Origin: Thermaerobacter sp. PB12/4term
GTDB lineage: Bacteria; Bacillota; Sulfobacillia; Thermaerobacterales; Thermaerobacteraceae
Direction: 5' to 3'
Assembly (NCBI RefSeq): GCF_003403315.2
Contig: NZ_CP048407.1
Span: 1,178,001-1,242,000 of the forward strand
DNA length: 64,000 nucleotides
The position numbers and the translations under genes were made by a program. The notes under the pieces were generated by a model that had not been told where the DNA came from, made no database searches, and worked only from the letters and a program-made list of their open reading frames with translations. Positions 56,432 through 64,000 of the stretch are shown here, piece after piece. The stretch's first letter is position 1. Each line of letters starts with the position of its first letter.

Positions 56432-56839
56432 ATGGGCGTGTCGGCGAAGCGCCACCAGCGGGTGGCCGATGCCATCCAGGAGGCCCTGGCGGAGATCCTG
56501 CGCCGGGTCAAGGATCCGCGGGTGGGGATGGCCGCGGTGACGGGCGTCGACCTGTCCCCCGACCTGCGCCACGCCCGGGTCCGTATCAGCGTCATTGGCG
56601 ACGAGGCGGAGCGCCAGAGGACCATGGAAGGGCTTGAACACGCCCGCGGCTTCATCCGTTCCGAGCTGGGCCGGGCCGTGCGCTTGCGCCACGTGCCGGA
56701 GCTGGACTTCCGCCTGGACGACTCGGCCGCGTACAGTGTCCGGATCGCCCAGATCCTGCGGGAGATTCGCCCGTCCGATGACGTCCCCGCTCCCGGTCCG
56801 GACCGGGGGGAGGCGTCCGGCGAGGAGGAGGCGCATTGA
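56432..56839 (+). CDS. rbfA: Ribosome-binding factor A
   Basis: 30S maturation factor with a KH-like fold. 135 residues: KRHQRVADAIQEALAEILRRVKDPRVGMAAVTGVDLSPDLRHARVRISV and the C-terminal RLRHVPELDFRLDDSAAYSVRI. ATG at 56432, or GTG at 56438, which has better spacing to GCAGG. The end overlaps nrnA by 1 nt. The 149 nt upstream contain no gene. Confidence 0.94.
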   Translation: MGVSAKRHQRVADAIQEALAEILRRVKDPRVGMAAVTGVDLSPDLRHARVRISVIGDEAERQRTMEGLEHARGFIRSELGRAVRLRHVPELDFRLDDSAAYSVRIAQILREIRPSDDVPAPGPDRGEASGEEEAH

Positions 56840-57942
56840 TGGCCGGCGTGATGGACGGCCCGGCGGGGCCGGAGGAACCCGGCGCGGCCAGCGGGCCCGC
56901 CGGCGCCCCGCTGGGGCAGGTCGTGGAGGCGCTGCGGGCGGGACGGCGCTTTGCCCTGTTCCTCCACCTCTCACCCGACGGGGACAGCATCGGCTCGACC
57001 CTGGCCCTGGGGCTGGCCCTGGAGCGCCTGGGCAAGCGCACGGTGTGGGTGGGGGCGGACCTGCCCGGCGACGCCTACCGTTTCCTTCCGGGAAGCGAGC
57101 GGTTCCGTCTCTGGAACGAGGTGGAGGAGGACTGGTCCCAGTACGATGCGGCGGTCCTGCTGGACTGCGCCGACCTGGACCGGGTAGGGCCGGCCCGCTC
57201 GGCCATCGAGCGCATCGGCCGGGTGATCAACGTCGACCATCACCCGTCCAACCGGCGGTACGGCGACATCAACTACATCGAACCCGGGGCGGCGGCCGTG
57301 GGGGAGATCACCGCCCGGCTGATCGACACCCTGGGCGTGCCGCTGGACACCGCCATGGCTTACGGGCTCTATACGGCCATCCTGACGGACACCGGCTCGT
57401 TCCAGTACGAGAACACGCGGCCGGAGACCCTGCGCCTGGCCGCCCGCCTGCTGGAGCTGGGCGTCGAGCCCCAGCGGGTGTCCCAGTCGGTCTTCGAGCA
57501 GCGGCCCCTGCGTGTCCTGCGGCTGCTCCGGGAGGCCCTGGGTACCCTGGAGGTGGGTGCCGGCGGCCGCCTGGCCTGGATGACCGTCTCCCGGGCCATG
57601 CTGGACCGGGCCGGGGCCCAGCGGGGGGACACGGAGGGGTTCGTCAACTACCCGCGCTCCCTGGCGGGGGTGGAGGTCGCCCTCCTCTTCCTGGAGGAGC
57701 CCGACGGCCGGGTGCGGGTCAGCTGGCGTTCCAACCGGGAGGTCGATGTCAGCCAGCTGGCGGCCCGCTTCGGCGGGGGCGGCCACGCCCGGGCGGCGGG
57801 GTGCACCCTGGCCGGACCGCTGGACCGGGCCCGGGTGCAGGTGCTGCAGGAGGTCGCCCGCTACCTGGAAGAACAGGCTGCCGGGACCCGCGACGAGGGA
57901 GCCCGGGGCCGGGCGGGTCCGGGCGGGGAGGGGCGCCTGTGA
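56839..57942 (+). CDS. nrnA: Bifunctional oligoribonuclease / pAp phosphatase NrnA (DHH family)
   Basis: Degrades 2-5-nt RNAs and dephosphorylates 3'-phosphoadenosine 5'-phosphate. In organisms that use c-di-GMP such enzymes may also clear pGpG. The DHH motifs are visible: FLHLSPDGDSIGS, LLDCADLDRVG, INVDHHPSN and the C-terminal DHHA1 motif RFGGGGHARAAG. 367 residues, slightly longer than usual at both ends. ATG overlaps the rbfA stop, with GAGGAGGAGG upstream; its own stop overlaps truB. Confidence 0.94.
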   Translation: MAGVMDGPAGPEEPGAASGPAGAPLGQVVEALRAGRRFALFLHLSPDGDSIGSTLALGLALERLGKRTVWVGADLPGDAYRFLPGSERFRLWNEVEEDWSQYDAAVLLDCADLDRVGPARSAIERIGRVINVDHHPSNRRYGDINYIEPGAAAVGEITARLIDTLGVPLDTAMAYGLYTAILTDTGSFQYENTRPETLRLAARLLELGVEPQRVSQSVFEQRPLRVLRLLREALGTLEVGAGGRLAWMTVSRAMLDRAGAQRGDTEGFVNYPRSLAGVEVALLFLEEPDGRVRVSWRSNREVDVSQLAARFGGGGHARAAGCTLAGPLDRARVQVLQEVARYLEEQAAGTRDEGARGRAGPGGEGRL

Positions 57943-59192
57943 CCGGCGCCGGCCGCAGCCGCCGCGCCGCCGGTTCGCCCGGTGGGGTCGTGCCGGTGCT
58001 CAAGCCGCCGGGCATGACCTCCCACGACGTGGTGGACTGGTGCCGCCGCCTCTTCGGCCTCCGCCGGGTGGGCCACGCCGGCACCCTGGACCCGGCCGCC
58101 GCGGGCGTGCTGGTGATCTGCCTCGGGCCGGCCACCCGGCTGGCGGAGTATTTGAGCGAGGCTCCCAAGGCGTACCGGGCGGAGATCTGGCTGGGGGTCA
58201 CCACGGACAGCCTGGACAGCGAGGGGCAGCGGGTGGAACCGCCCGGGCCGCCGCCATCCCGGCCGGCCGCTGAGCTCGACGAAGGCATGGTGCGGCGAGC
58301 GCTGGCCGCGCTCAGCGGGCCCCAGCTGCAGGTGCCGCCGGCGGTGAGCGCCGTCCGCCAGGACGGCCGGCGAGCCTACCACCGCCACCGGGAGGGCGAG
58401 GCGGTCGAACTGGAGGCGCGGCCGGTGACCGTCTACCGGTTCGAGCTGCTGGCGTGGTGGCCCGGTCCGGTGCCCCGCCTGCTGGCCGATGTGGTGTGCA
58501 GCAAGGGCACCTATGTGCGTGCCCTGGCTAGGGATCTGGGCCGGGCCTTGGGCGTGCCCGCCCTCCTGGGGGCGCTGGTGCGTACGGCCCAGGGCGCCTT
58601 CCGCCTGGAGCAGGCCGTGACCCTGGAAGCTCTGGCCGCGGCGGCAGGGGAGGGGCGTGACCAGGCGGCCGGGGCCATCCCCGGGGAAGGAGAACGTCCT
58701 GCCGGGGCCGGCGCCCATGGTCCCATCGTGCCGCCGGCCCAGGCCCTTGCCTTCCTGCCGGCCTGGGTGCTGGATCCGGCCGAGGCACGGCGGGTGGTCC
58801 AGGGCGGGCGCCCCCGGGCGCGCAGCCGGCCGTGGGATCGGCCGCCGGAGGCTGGCATGGCCATGGCGGGGGACGCCGGCACCGGGGGAGGCGCCGCGAC
58901 CGGCGCCCCGGCCGGGACCCCCGTTCCCCGGCCGGAAGGCGGCAGGGCCGAGGCCGCGCCGCCGGTGACGCCGCTCCCCCAGGGGACCGCGACCCCTCCG
59001 GTCCCCCGGGTTCCGCCGGTTCCGGCCGGGGCCGGGACCCGGCGGGCACCGGGGGCGGGCGGCGGGGCGGCAGCAGGCCGGGTGCGCCTCCTGGACGAGG
59101 ACGGGCGCCTCCTGGCGGTGGCCCGGCTCCAGCGGGCTGGACCGGGCTGGGCGGCTGTGCCGGAAAAGGTTTTCCCTCCGGAGCTCCGGTAG
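57939..59192 (+). CDS. truB: tRNA pseudouridine-55 synthase TruB
   Basis: Isomerises U55 of tRNA. The catalytic Asp is in VGHAGTLDPAAAGVLV; VLKPPGMTSHDVV, YRAEIWLGVTTDSLDSEG and CSKGTYVRALARDLG are family motifs. 417 residues against about 300. The excess is an Ala/Gly/Pro-rich insert of about 100 residues within the C-terminal PUA-like part, between EARRVVQGGRPRAR and GRVRLLDEDGRLLAVARL. GTG start overlapping the nrnA stop. Confidence 0.95.
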   Translation: MTGAGRSRRAAGSPGGVVPVLKPPGMTSHDVVDWCRRLFGLRRVGHAGTLDPAAAGVLVICLGPATRLAEYLSEAPKAYRAEIWLGVTTDSLDSEGQRVEPPGPPPSRPAAELDEGMVRRALAALSGPQLQVPPAVSAVRQDGRRAYHRHREGEAVELEARPVTVYRFELLAWWPGPVPRLLADVVCSKGTYVRALARDLGRALGVPALLGALVRTAQGAFRLEQAVTLEALAAAAGEGRDQAAGAIPGEGERPAGAGAHGPIVPPAQALAFLPAWVLDPAEARRVVQGGRPRARSRPWDRPPEAGMAMAGDAGTGGGAATGAPAGTPVPRPEGGRAEAAPPVTPLPQGTATPPVPRVPPVPAGAGTRRAPGAGGGAAAGRVRLLDEDGRLLAVARLQRAGPGWAAVPEKVFPPELR

Positions 59193-59322
59193 CGGGGCCG
59201 GGAGGGGAGGCGGGGGTGCCGGCCGGCTGCGCCGCCAGGTCGGCGGGGCGGCGCCGCTCCCCGGTGGCCGGGCGGCCGGATCCTGAGGGCGGAACGCATC
59301 GTGACGGGCTAGGAGAGTGGGC

Positions 59323-60327
59323 ATGGAGGTCATCCACGGAATCGCCGACTGGCGGGAGGCGCAACCCACCTGCGTAGCCATTGGAACCTTTGACGGCGTC
59401 CACCGCGGCCATCAGGCTCTGCTGCGCGGCGCCGTGGCCGCTGCCCGGGCGCAGCAGGCGGTGGCGGTGGCCCTGACCTTCGACCCGCACCCGCTGGCGG
59501 TGCTGGCGCCCGACCGGCTGCCGCCGCTTCTGGGGGCCCTGGACGACAGGCTGGCCCTGTTTGCGTCCCTGGGCATCGACCGGACGCTGGTGGCCCGGTT
59601 CGACCACGCCCTGTCTCAAACGACGGCCGAGGACTTCGCCCGGGAGGTGCTGGCCGGGAGGCTCCAGGCCCGGGCCGTGTTCGTCGGATACAATTTCCGG
59701 TTCGGCCGGGGCGGCCAGGGTACGCCGGCCGACCTGGAGCGCTGGGGAAGCCAGTGGGGATTCTGGACCCACACGGTGCCGCCGGTACGGGTCGGCGCCC
59801 AGCTGGTATCCAGCAGCTGGGTGCGCAGCCTGCTGGAGATGGGACAGGTCGAGCTTGCCGCCACCGCTCTGGGACGGCTGTATTCCGTGGCCGGGCGGGT
59901 GGTGCGGGGCGAGGGCCGCGGTGCCGGCCTGGGCTTTCCCACGGCCAACCTGGAGCTGGTGCCGGGGCTGGCCCTGCCCGCGGCAGGCGTCTACGCCGTG
60001 TGGGTGCGCACGGCCCGGGGCCTGGAGCCCGGGGTGGCCAACCTGGGCCGGCGCCCCACCTTCGGCGGCGGCGCCGTGCGCCTGGAGGTCCACCTGCTGG
60101 ACGGGGCAGGGGACCTGTACGGTCAGGTCCTGCGGGTGGGCTTCGCCCGCCGGCTGCGGGAAGAGCGCCGGTTTCCGGGTCCTGAGGAGCTGGCCCGGCA
60201 GATTGCCCGCGACGTGGCGGCGGCCCGGGAGGCGCTGGGCACCCCGCCCGAGGGGGATCCCTTGCTGGGGGTGGCGCCGCGGCAGGGTGCCACGCCCGTG
60301 CCGGGGCCGGAGGAGCTGCCCCGCTAG
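59323..60327 (+). CDS. ribF: Bifunctional riboflavin kinase / FAD synthetase RibF
   Basis: Makes FMN and FAD. N-terminal FAD synthetase with VAIGTFDGVHRGHQALL and FVGYNFRFGRGGQG, with SSSWVRSLLEMGQVELAATALGR before the C-terminal kinase domain (GRGAGLGFPTANLEL, GVANLGRRPTFGG). 334 residues, normal plus a short Pro/Gly tail. ATG start with AGGAGA six nt upstream. Confidence 0.95.
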   Translation: MEVIHGIADWREAQPTCVAIGTFDGVHRGHQALLRGAVAAARAQQAVAVALTFDPHPLAVLAPDRLPPLLGALDDRLALFASLGIDRTLVARFDHALSQTTAEDFAREVLAGRLQARAVFVGYNFRFGRGGQGTPADLERWGSQWGFWTHTVPPVRVGAQLVSSSWVRSLLEMGQVELAATALGRLYSVAGRVVRGEGRGAGLGFPTANLELVPGLALPAAGVYAVWVRTARGLEPGVANLGRRPTFGGGAVRLEVHLLDGAGDLYGQVLRVGFARRLREERRFPGPEELARQIARDVAAAREALGTPPEGDPLLGVAPRQGATPVPGPEELPR

Positions 60328-60356
60328 CGGCGGCGGGCCGGGCGGGACGGGGCCGT

Positions 60357-60385
60357 TTGCCAACACCCGGCGCCGTTGTTACAAT
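60357..60385 (+). promoter_or_regulatory. Extended -10 SigA promoter for rpsO
   Basis: TTGCCA (60357-60362) and TACAAT (60380-60385) are 17 bp apart, with TGT just before the -10 (TGn). Start expected near 60392, about 150 nt before rpsO. Confidence 0.75.
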
Positions 60386-60543
60386 CTTTTCGACCTTGCA
60401 TGCAGCCGGGCGCGCGCCCGCAAGCCGGGTGCCGGGAGCCGGCGCGGGTCCCGGGCGGCGATCCTCCGGCGAGGCCGGCCGTTCCTCCGGCGGCGGCCTG
60501 GCCGGGCGGGGATGCCCGGACCCAGGGAAAAGGAGGAACCCCG

Positions 60544-60813
60544 ATGGCCCTGAGCCAGGAGCGGAAGCAGCAGCTGATCAAGGAGTTCGCCCAGCACGAG
60601 CAGGACACCGGTTCCCCCGAGGTCCAGGTGGCGATCCTGACCGAGCGCATCAACGAGCTGACCGAGCACCTGCGCCGCCACAAGAAGGACCACCATTCCC
60701 GCCGGGGGCTGCTCAAGATGGTGGGCAAGCGCCGCCGCCTGCTGCAGTACCTGAAGAGCCGCGATGCAGAGCGCTACCAGGCCGTCATCACACGCCTCGG
60801 CCTGAGGCGGTAG
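60544..60813 (+). CDS. rpsO: 30S ribosomal protein S15
   Basis: 16S rRNA-binding protein of the central domain. 89 residues, exact family length: [56 protein letters not shown] start with AAAGGAGG upstream. Followed by a hairpin and pnp, the usual pairing. Confidence 0.97.
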   Translation: MALSQERKQQLIKEFAQHEQDTGSPEVQVAILTERINELTEHLRRHKKDHHSRRGLLKMVGKRRRLLQYLKSRDAERYQAVITRLGLRR

Positions 60814-60822
60814 GTTTGCCGG

Positions 60823-60850
60823 CAAGAGCGGGCACCCGCCCGCTCTTGTC
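60823..60850 (+). terminator. Hairpin between rpsO and pnp
   Basis: CAAGAGCGGG (60823-60832) pairs perfectly with CCCGCTCTTG (60839-60848) around a 6-nt loop. The following TCCTTTCC is only partly T-rich, so it may act as a weak terminator allowing read-through or as a processing site. Confidence 0.65.
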
Positions 60851-60877
60851 CTTTCCTGGAGGGGAGGGCCTGACGAC

Positions 60878-63157
60878 TTGACAGTAGAGATCCAGACAGG
60901 CGACGGGAAGAAGGTCTTCCGTACCGAACTGGCGGGCCGGCCGCTGGTGGTGGAGATCGGCCAGCTGGCCCAGCAGGCCAACGGCAGTGCGCTGGTCCGC
61001 TACGGCGACACCGTCATCCTGGCCACGGCCACGGCGTCCAGGGAGCCGCGCCAGGGCATCGACTTCTTTCCCCTGCGGGTGGACTGGGAGGAGCGGCTGT
61101 ACGCGGCGGGGCGCATCCCCGGTTCCTTCTTCCGCCGCGAAGGCAAGCCCAGCGAGCGCGCCATCCTTTCAGGGCGGCTGACGGACCGGCCCTTGCGGCC
61201 GCTGTTCCCCAAGGGGTACCGCAACGACGTGCAGATCATCGTCACCACCCTCTCCTACGACGATGACTGCTCCCCGGAGATCGCCGGCATCATCGGCGCC
61301 TCGGTGGCCCTGGGGATCTCCGACATCCCGTGGAACGGGCCGGTGGGGGCCGTGGAGGTGGGCTTGCTGGACGGCGAGCTGGTGATCAACCCCACCGCCG
61401 CCCAGCGGGAACACAGCCGCCTTGACCTGACGGTGGCGGGCACCAGGGACGCCATCAACATGGTGGAAGCCGGCGCCTACGAGGTGCCCGAGGCGACCAT
61501 CCTGGATGCCATCTTCCGCGGCCACGAGGAGATCCGGCGCCTGGTGGAGTTCCAGGAGGCCATCATCGCCCAGTGCGGCAAGCCCAAGGCCGAGCCCGTG
61601 CTCTACGAGCCCGACCCCAACGTGGCGGTGGCGGTGCGCACCCGGTACACCGAGCGGTTGCGGGCGGCCATCAACCATCCGGACAAGCAGGCCCGGGAAC
61701 AGGCCGTGGACGAGGTCAAGAAGACCGCCCTGGAGGAGCTGCTGGCCGAGTTTCCCGAGGCCGAGCTGGACATCAAGCACGTGCTGGATGACGTCCTCAA
61801 GGAGATCGTGCGGCGCCAGATCCTGGACGAGGGGATCCGGCCCGACGGCCGCCGCCCCGACGAGATCCGGCCCATCCACGTGGAGGTGGGGCTTCTGCCC
61901 CGGGCCCACGGCTCGGGCCTGTTCCAGCGGGGCCAGACCCAGGTGCTGACGGTGGCCTCCCTGGGCGCCCCGGGCGACCGGCAGATGCTGGACACCCTGG
62001 GCCAGATCGAGGAGTTCAAGCGCTACATGCACCACTACAACTTCCCGCCCTACAGCACGGGGGAGGTGGCGCCCCTGCGGGCGCCCAGCCGGCGGGAGAT
62101 CGGCCACGGCGCTCTGGCCGAGCGCGCCCTAGTGCCGGTTCTTCCCGACGAGCTGGACTTTCCCTACACCATCCGCCTGGTGTCCGAAGTGCTGAGCTCC
62201 AACGGGTCCACCTCCATGGCCAGCACCTGCGGCAGCACCCTGGCCCTGATGGACGCAGGCGTGCCCATCAAGGCGCCGGTGGCCGGCGTGGCCATGGGCC
62301 TGATCAAGGAGGGCGACCGCTTCGCCGTCCTGACGGACATCCAGGGCATCGAAGACCATCTGGGCGACATGGACTTCAAGGTGGCCGGCACCCGGGAGGG
62401 CGTCACGGCGATCCAGATGGACATCAAGATCGCCGGCGTGGACCGGGCGGTGCTGGAGACGGCCCTGGAGCAGGCGCGGGCAGGGCGGCTGTTCATCCTG
62501 GAGAAGATGCTGGCCGTCATCGACAAGCCGCGACCGGAACTGTCGCCCTACGCGCCGCGGATCATCATCATGCAGATCCCGGTGGAAAAGATCCGCGAGG
62601 TCATCGGCCCCGGCGGCCGCATGGTGAACCGCATCGCCGACGAGTGCGGGGTCAAGATCGACATCGAGGACGACGGCAAGGTCTATATCGCGGCCCAGAC
62701 CCAGCAGGGTGGGCAGAAGGCGAAGGAGTGGATCGAGCAGATCGTCGCCGACGTGGAGGTGGGCAGCGTCTACCTGGGCAAGGTGACGCGGCTCATGACC
62801 TTCGGCGCCTTCGTCGAGATCCTGCCGGGCAAGGAGGGGCTGGTCCACGTCTCGCGCCTGGCGCCGCAGCGGGTGCCCAAGGTGGAGGACATGGTCCGTC
62901 CCGGCGATACGGTGCTGGTCAAGGTGGTGGAGATCGACGACCTGGGACGGGTCAACCTCTCGCGCAAGGACGCCATCGAGGAACAGCCCGAGAAGAAGCA
63001 CATGGAACAGCTCAGCGGCCCGCGGGCCCACGACTTCGACGAGCCGGTGGCCGTGGCCGGGCCGGGCGAGCGGCGAGGTCCTGCCGGCCGCAACGGGCGG
63101 CCCGGAGGCGGGCCGGGGGGCGGCATGGGCGGCCCCCGCGGGCGCCGGCGCCGGTGA
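60878..63157 (+). CDS. pnp: Polyribonucleotide nucleotidyltransferase (PNPase)
   Basis: Phosphorolytic 3'-5' exoribonuclease. Two RNase PH-like domains: the first contains [34 protein letters not shown], the second [17 protein letters not shown] and [28 protein letters not shown] ([20 protein letters not shown]) and S1 ([31 protein letters not shown]) follow, then a Gly/Arg tail. 759 residues. TTG start with GGAGGGGAGGG upstream. Confidence 0.97.
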   Translation: MTVEIQTGDGKKVFRTELAGRPLVVEIGQLAQQANGSALVRYGDTVILATATASREPRQGIDFFPLRVDWEERLYAAGRIPGSFFRREGKPSERAILSGRLTDRPLRPLFPKGYRNDVQIIVTTLSYDDDCSPEIAGIIGASVALGISDIPWNGPVGAVEVGLLDGELVINPTAAQREHSRLDLTVAGTRDAINMVEAGAYEVPEATILDAIFRGHEEIRRLVEFQEAIIAQCGKPKAEPVLYEPDPNVAVAVRTRYTERLRAAINHPDKQAREQAVDEVKKTALEELLAEFPEAELDIKHVLDDVLKEIVRRQILDEGIRPDGRRPDEIRPIHVEVGLLPRAHGSGLFQRGQTQVLTVASLGAPGDRQMLDTLGQIEEFKRYMHHYNFPPYSTGEVAPLRAPSRREIGHGALAERALVPVLPDELDFPYTIRLVSEVLSSNGSTSMASTCGSTLALMDAGVPIKAPVAGVAMGLIKEGDRFAVLTDIQGIEDHLGDMDFKVAGTREGVTAIQMDIKIAGVDRAVLETALEQARAGRLFILEKMLAVIDKPRPELSPYAPRIIIMQIPVEKIREVIGPGGRMVNRIADECGVKIDIEDDGKVYIAAQTQQGGQKAKEWIEQIVADVEVGSVYLGKVTRLMTFGAFVEILPGKEGLVHVSRLAPQRVPKVEDMVRPGDTVLVKVVEIDDLGRVNLSRKDAIEEQPEKKHMEQLSGPRAHDFDEPVAVAGPGERRGPAGRNGRPGGGPGGGMGGPRGRRRR

Positions 63158-63211
63158 CCGCCGGCCCGGCCCGGGAGGCCGGCTCCGGTGGTGCGCGGGC
63201 CCAACCAGGTG

Positions 63212-63242
63212 AAGCTTCCCCGTGGCGGGAAGCTTTTTCTTT
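63212..63242 (+). terminator. Intrinsic terminator after pnp
   Basis: AAGCTTCCC (63212-63220) pairs with GGGAAGCTT (63227-63235) around CGTGGC, followed by a T-rich tract TTTCTTT. It ends the rpsO-pnp unit. Confidence 0.85.
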
Positions 63243-63284
63243 GACCGCACAACCCCCGGCCGGGGGAGGGGAAGGAGGTTGGGG

Positions 63285-64000
63285 ATGAACGGAGGGCACG
63301 GTGTGCCGGCGGCCGGCGCCTGGGCCGGCACGCCCTACCGCATCACCACACTGCCCAGCGGCCTGCGGGTGGTCAGCGAGACGGTGCCGGGCGTGCGCTC
63401 GGTGACGTTGGGCATCTGGTTCCGCACCGGGTCCCGGTTCGAGCCGGAGGAGCAGGCCGGGATCGCCCACCTGCTGGAGCACATGGCCTTCAAAGGAACC
63501 GAATCCCGCAGCGCCCGGGAACTGGCCGAAGCGGTGGACCGGGTGGGCGGGCAGATGAACGCATATACGTCGAAAGAGGATACGTCCTTTTACATCAAGG
63601 TGCTGGATGAGCACTTCGGCCTGGGCATGGAGATCCTGGCGGACATGCTCCTGCACTCCCGGCTGGACGGCGACGAACTGGAGAAGGAGAAGCGGGTCAT
63701 CCTGGAAGAGATCAAGATGTACGAAGATGACCCGGAGGACGTGGTCCACGACCTGGCGGTGCGGACCCTGTGGCCGGGTCATCCCCTGGGCCGCCCCGTG
63801 ATCGGGTTCGAAAGCACGGTGGGGGCCGTGGACCGCGACGCCTTGGTGGATTTCTGGCGCCGGCACTACGAGCCCGGCCGCACCGTCATCGCCGCAGCCG
63901 GCCACATAAGCCACCAGCAGGTGGTGGAGGAGGTCCAGCGCTGGTTCGGCGGCTGGGTCCGGGCCGGGGAGCGGGCCCGCCAGGCACCTCCCGTGCCCCA
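63285..64000 (+). CDS. M16 family zinc peptidase (MlpA/YmxG-like), truncated by window end
   Basis: The first 238 residues are visible. The inverted zinc motif HxxEH is at residues 62-66 (HLLEH) and the third ligand Glu is probably at 142 in ILEEIKMYEDDPEDVVHDL. N-terminal GLRVVSETVPGVRSVTLGIWFRTGSR is typical of the processing-peptidase-like group. Position after pnp matches ymxG/mlpA of Bacillus, with the intervening deacetylase gene missing. ATG start with GAAGGAGG upstream. Confidence 0.93.
   Translation, partial: MNGGHGVPAAGAWAGTPYRITTLPSGLRVVSETVPGVRSVTLGIWFRTGSRFEPEEQAGIAHLLEHMAFKGTESRSARELAEAVDRVGGQMNAYTSKEDTSFYIKVLDEHFGLGMEILADMLLHSRLDGDELEKEKRVILEEIKMYEDDPEDVVHDLAVRTLWPGHPLGRPVIGFESTVGAVDRDALVDFWRRHYEPGRTVIAAAGHISHQQVVEEVQRWFGGWVRAGERARQAPPVP

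Overview
This is a 64-kb, very GC-rich stretch of a bacterial chromosome with Bacillus/Clostridium-type gene order. It uses GTG and TTG starts freely, has strong GGAGG-type ribosome binding sites and many 1-4 nt gene overlaps. Almost every protein carries Ala/Gly/Pro/Arg-rich low-complexity tails or loops. Gene order plus composition point to a high-GC Firmicute of the Thermaerobacter kind; that placement is inference, since no rRNA is in view. I see no tRNA, rRNA, insertion sequence, prophage or CRISPR array. Every complete gene reads rightward. Only a truncated reading frame at the extreme left edge points left, behind a near-consensus promoter.

Layout. (1) 0.3-9.9 kb: an oligopeptide-type solute-binding protein, then dprA, topA, trmFO, xerC, hslV and hslU. 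(2) 9.9-10.4 kb: a non-coding stretch with a series of hairpins ending in an intrinsic terminator, followed by a cyclic-di-GMP class I riboswitch with its own terminator. (3) 10.4-34.9 kb: one long flagellar operon, flgB-flgC-fliE-F-G-H-I-J-K-flgD-flgE-flbD-fliL-M-N-(cheY-like)-fliO-P-Q-R-flhB-A-F-G-(PilZ)-sigD-(small unknown). (4) 35.0-46.0 kb: an unknown membrane-anchored protein, then translation and envelope genes rpsB, tsf, pyrH, frr, a PASTA-like protein, uppS, cdsA, dxr, rseP and ispG. (5) 46.0-49.5 kb: a leader with a terminator, proS, and a MgtC/DUF4010 membrane protein. (6) 49.5-60.3 kb: the rimP-nusA-ylxR-ylxQ-infB-ylxP-rbfA-nrnA-truB-ribF cluster. (7) 60.4-64 kb: rpsO, pnp and the start of an M16 zinc peptidase.

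The most interesting part is the flagellar operon. Its 5' end carries a c-di-GMP riboswitch that probably sets transcription of the whole operon, and a PilZ (YcgR-like) c-di-GMP receptor is encoded near its 3' end beside sigD. The cheY position holds a receiver domain whose phospho-acceptor Asp is Glu and whose acidic pair is reduced to one Asp. FliM lacks the N-terminal CheY-binding peptide, while an exact copy of that peptide sits at the start of FliN. The cheB/A/W/C/D block often found between flhG and sigD is absent. Together these suggest a motor governed mainly by c-di-GMP, with a rewired or phosphorylation-independent CheY input. codY, which in Bacillus lies between hslU and flgB, is also missing.

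Promoters I could recognise ahead of topA, rpsB, proS, rimP and rpsO share an extended -10 (TGn) and mostly a TTGCC/TTGGC-type -35. Terminators were seen after hslU, in the riboswitch leader, in the proS and rimP leaders, after rpsO and after pnp.
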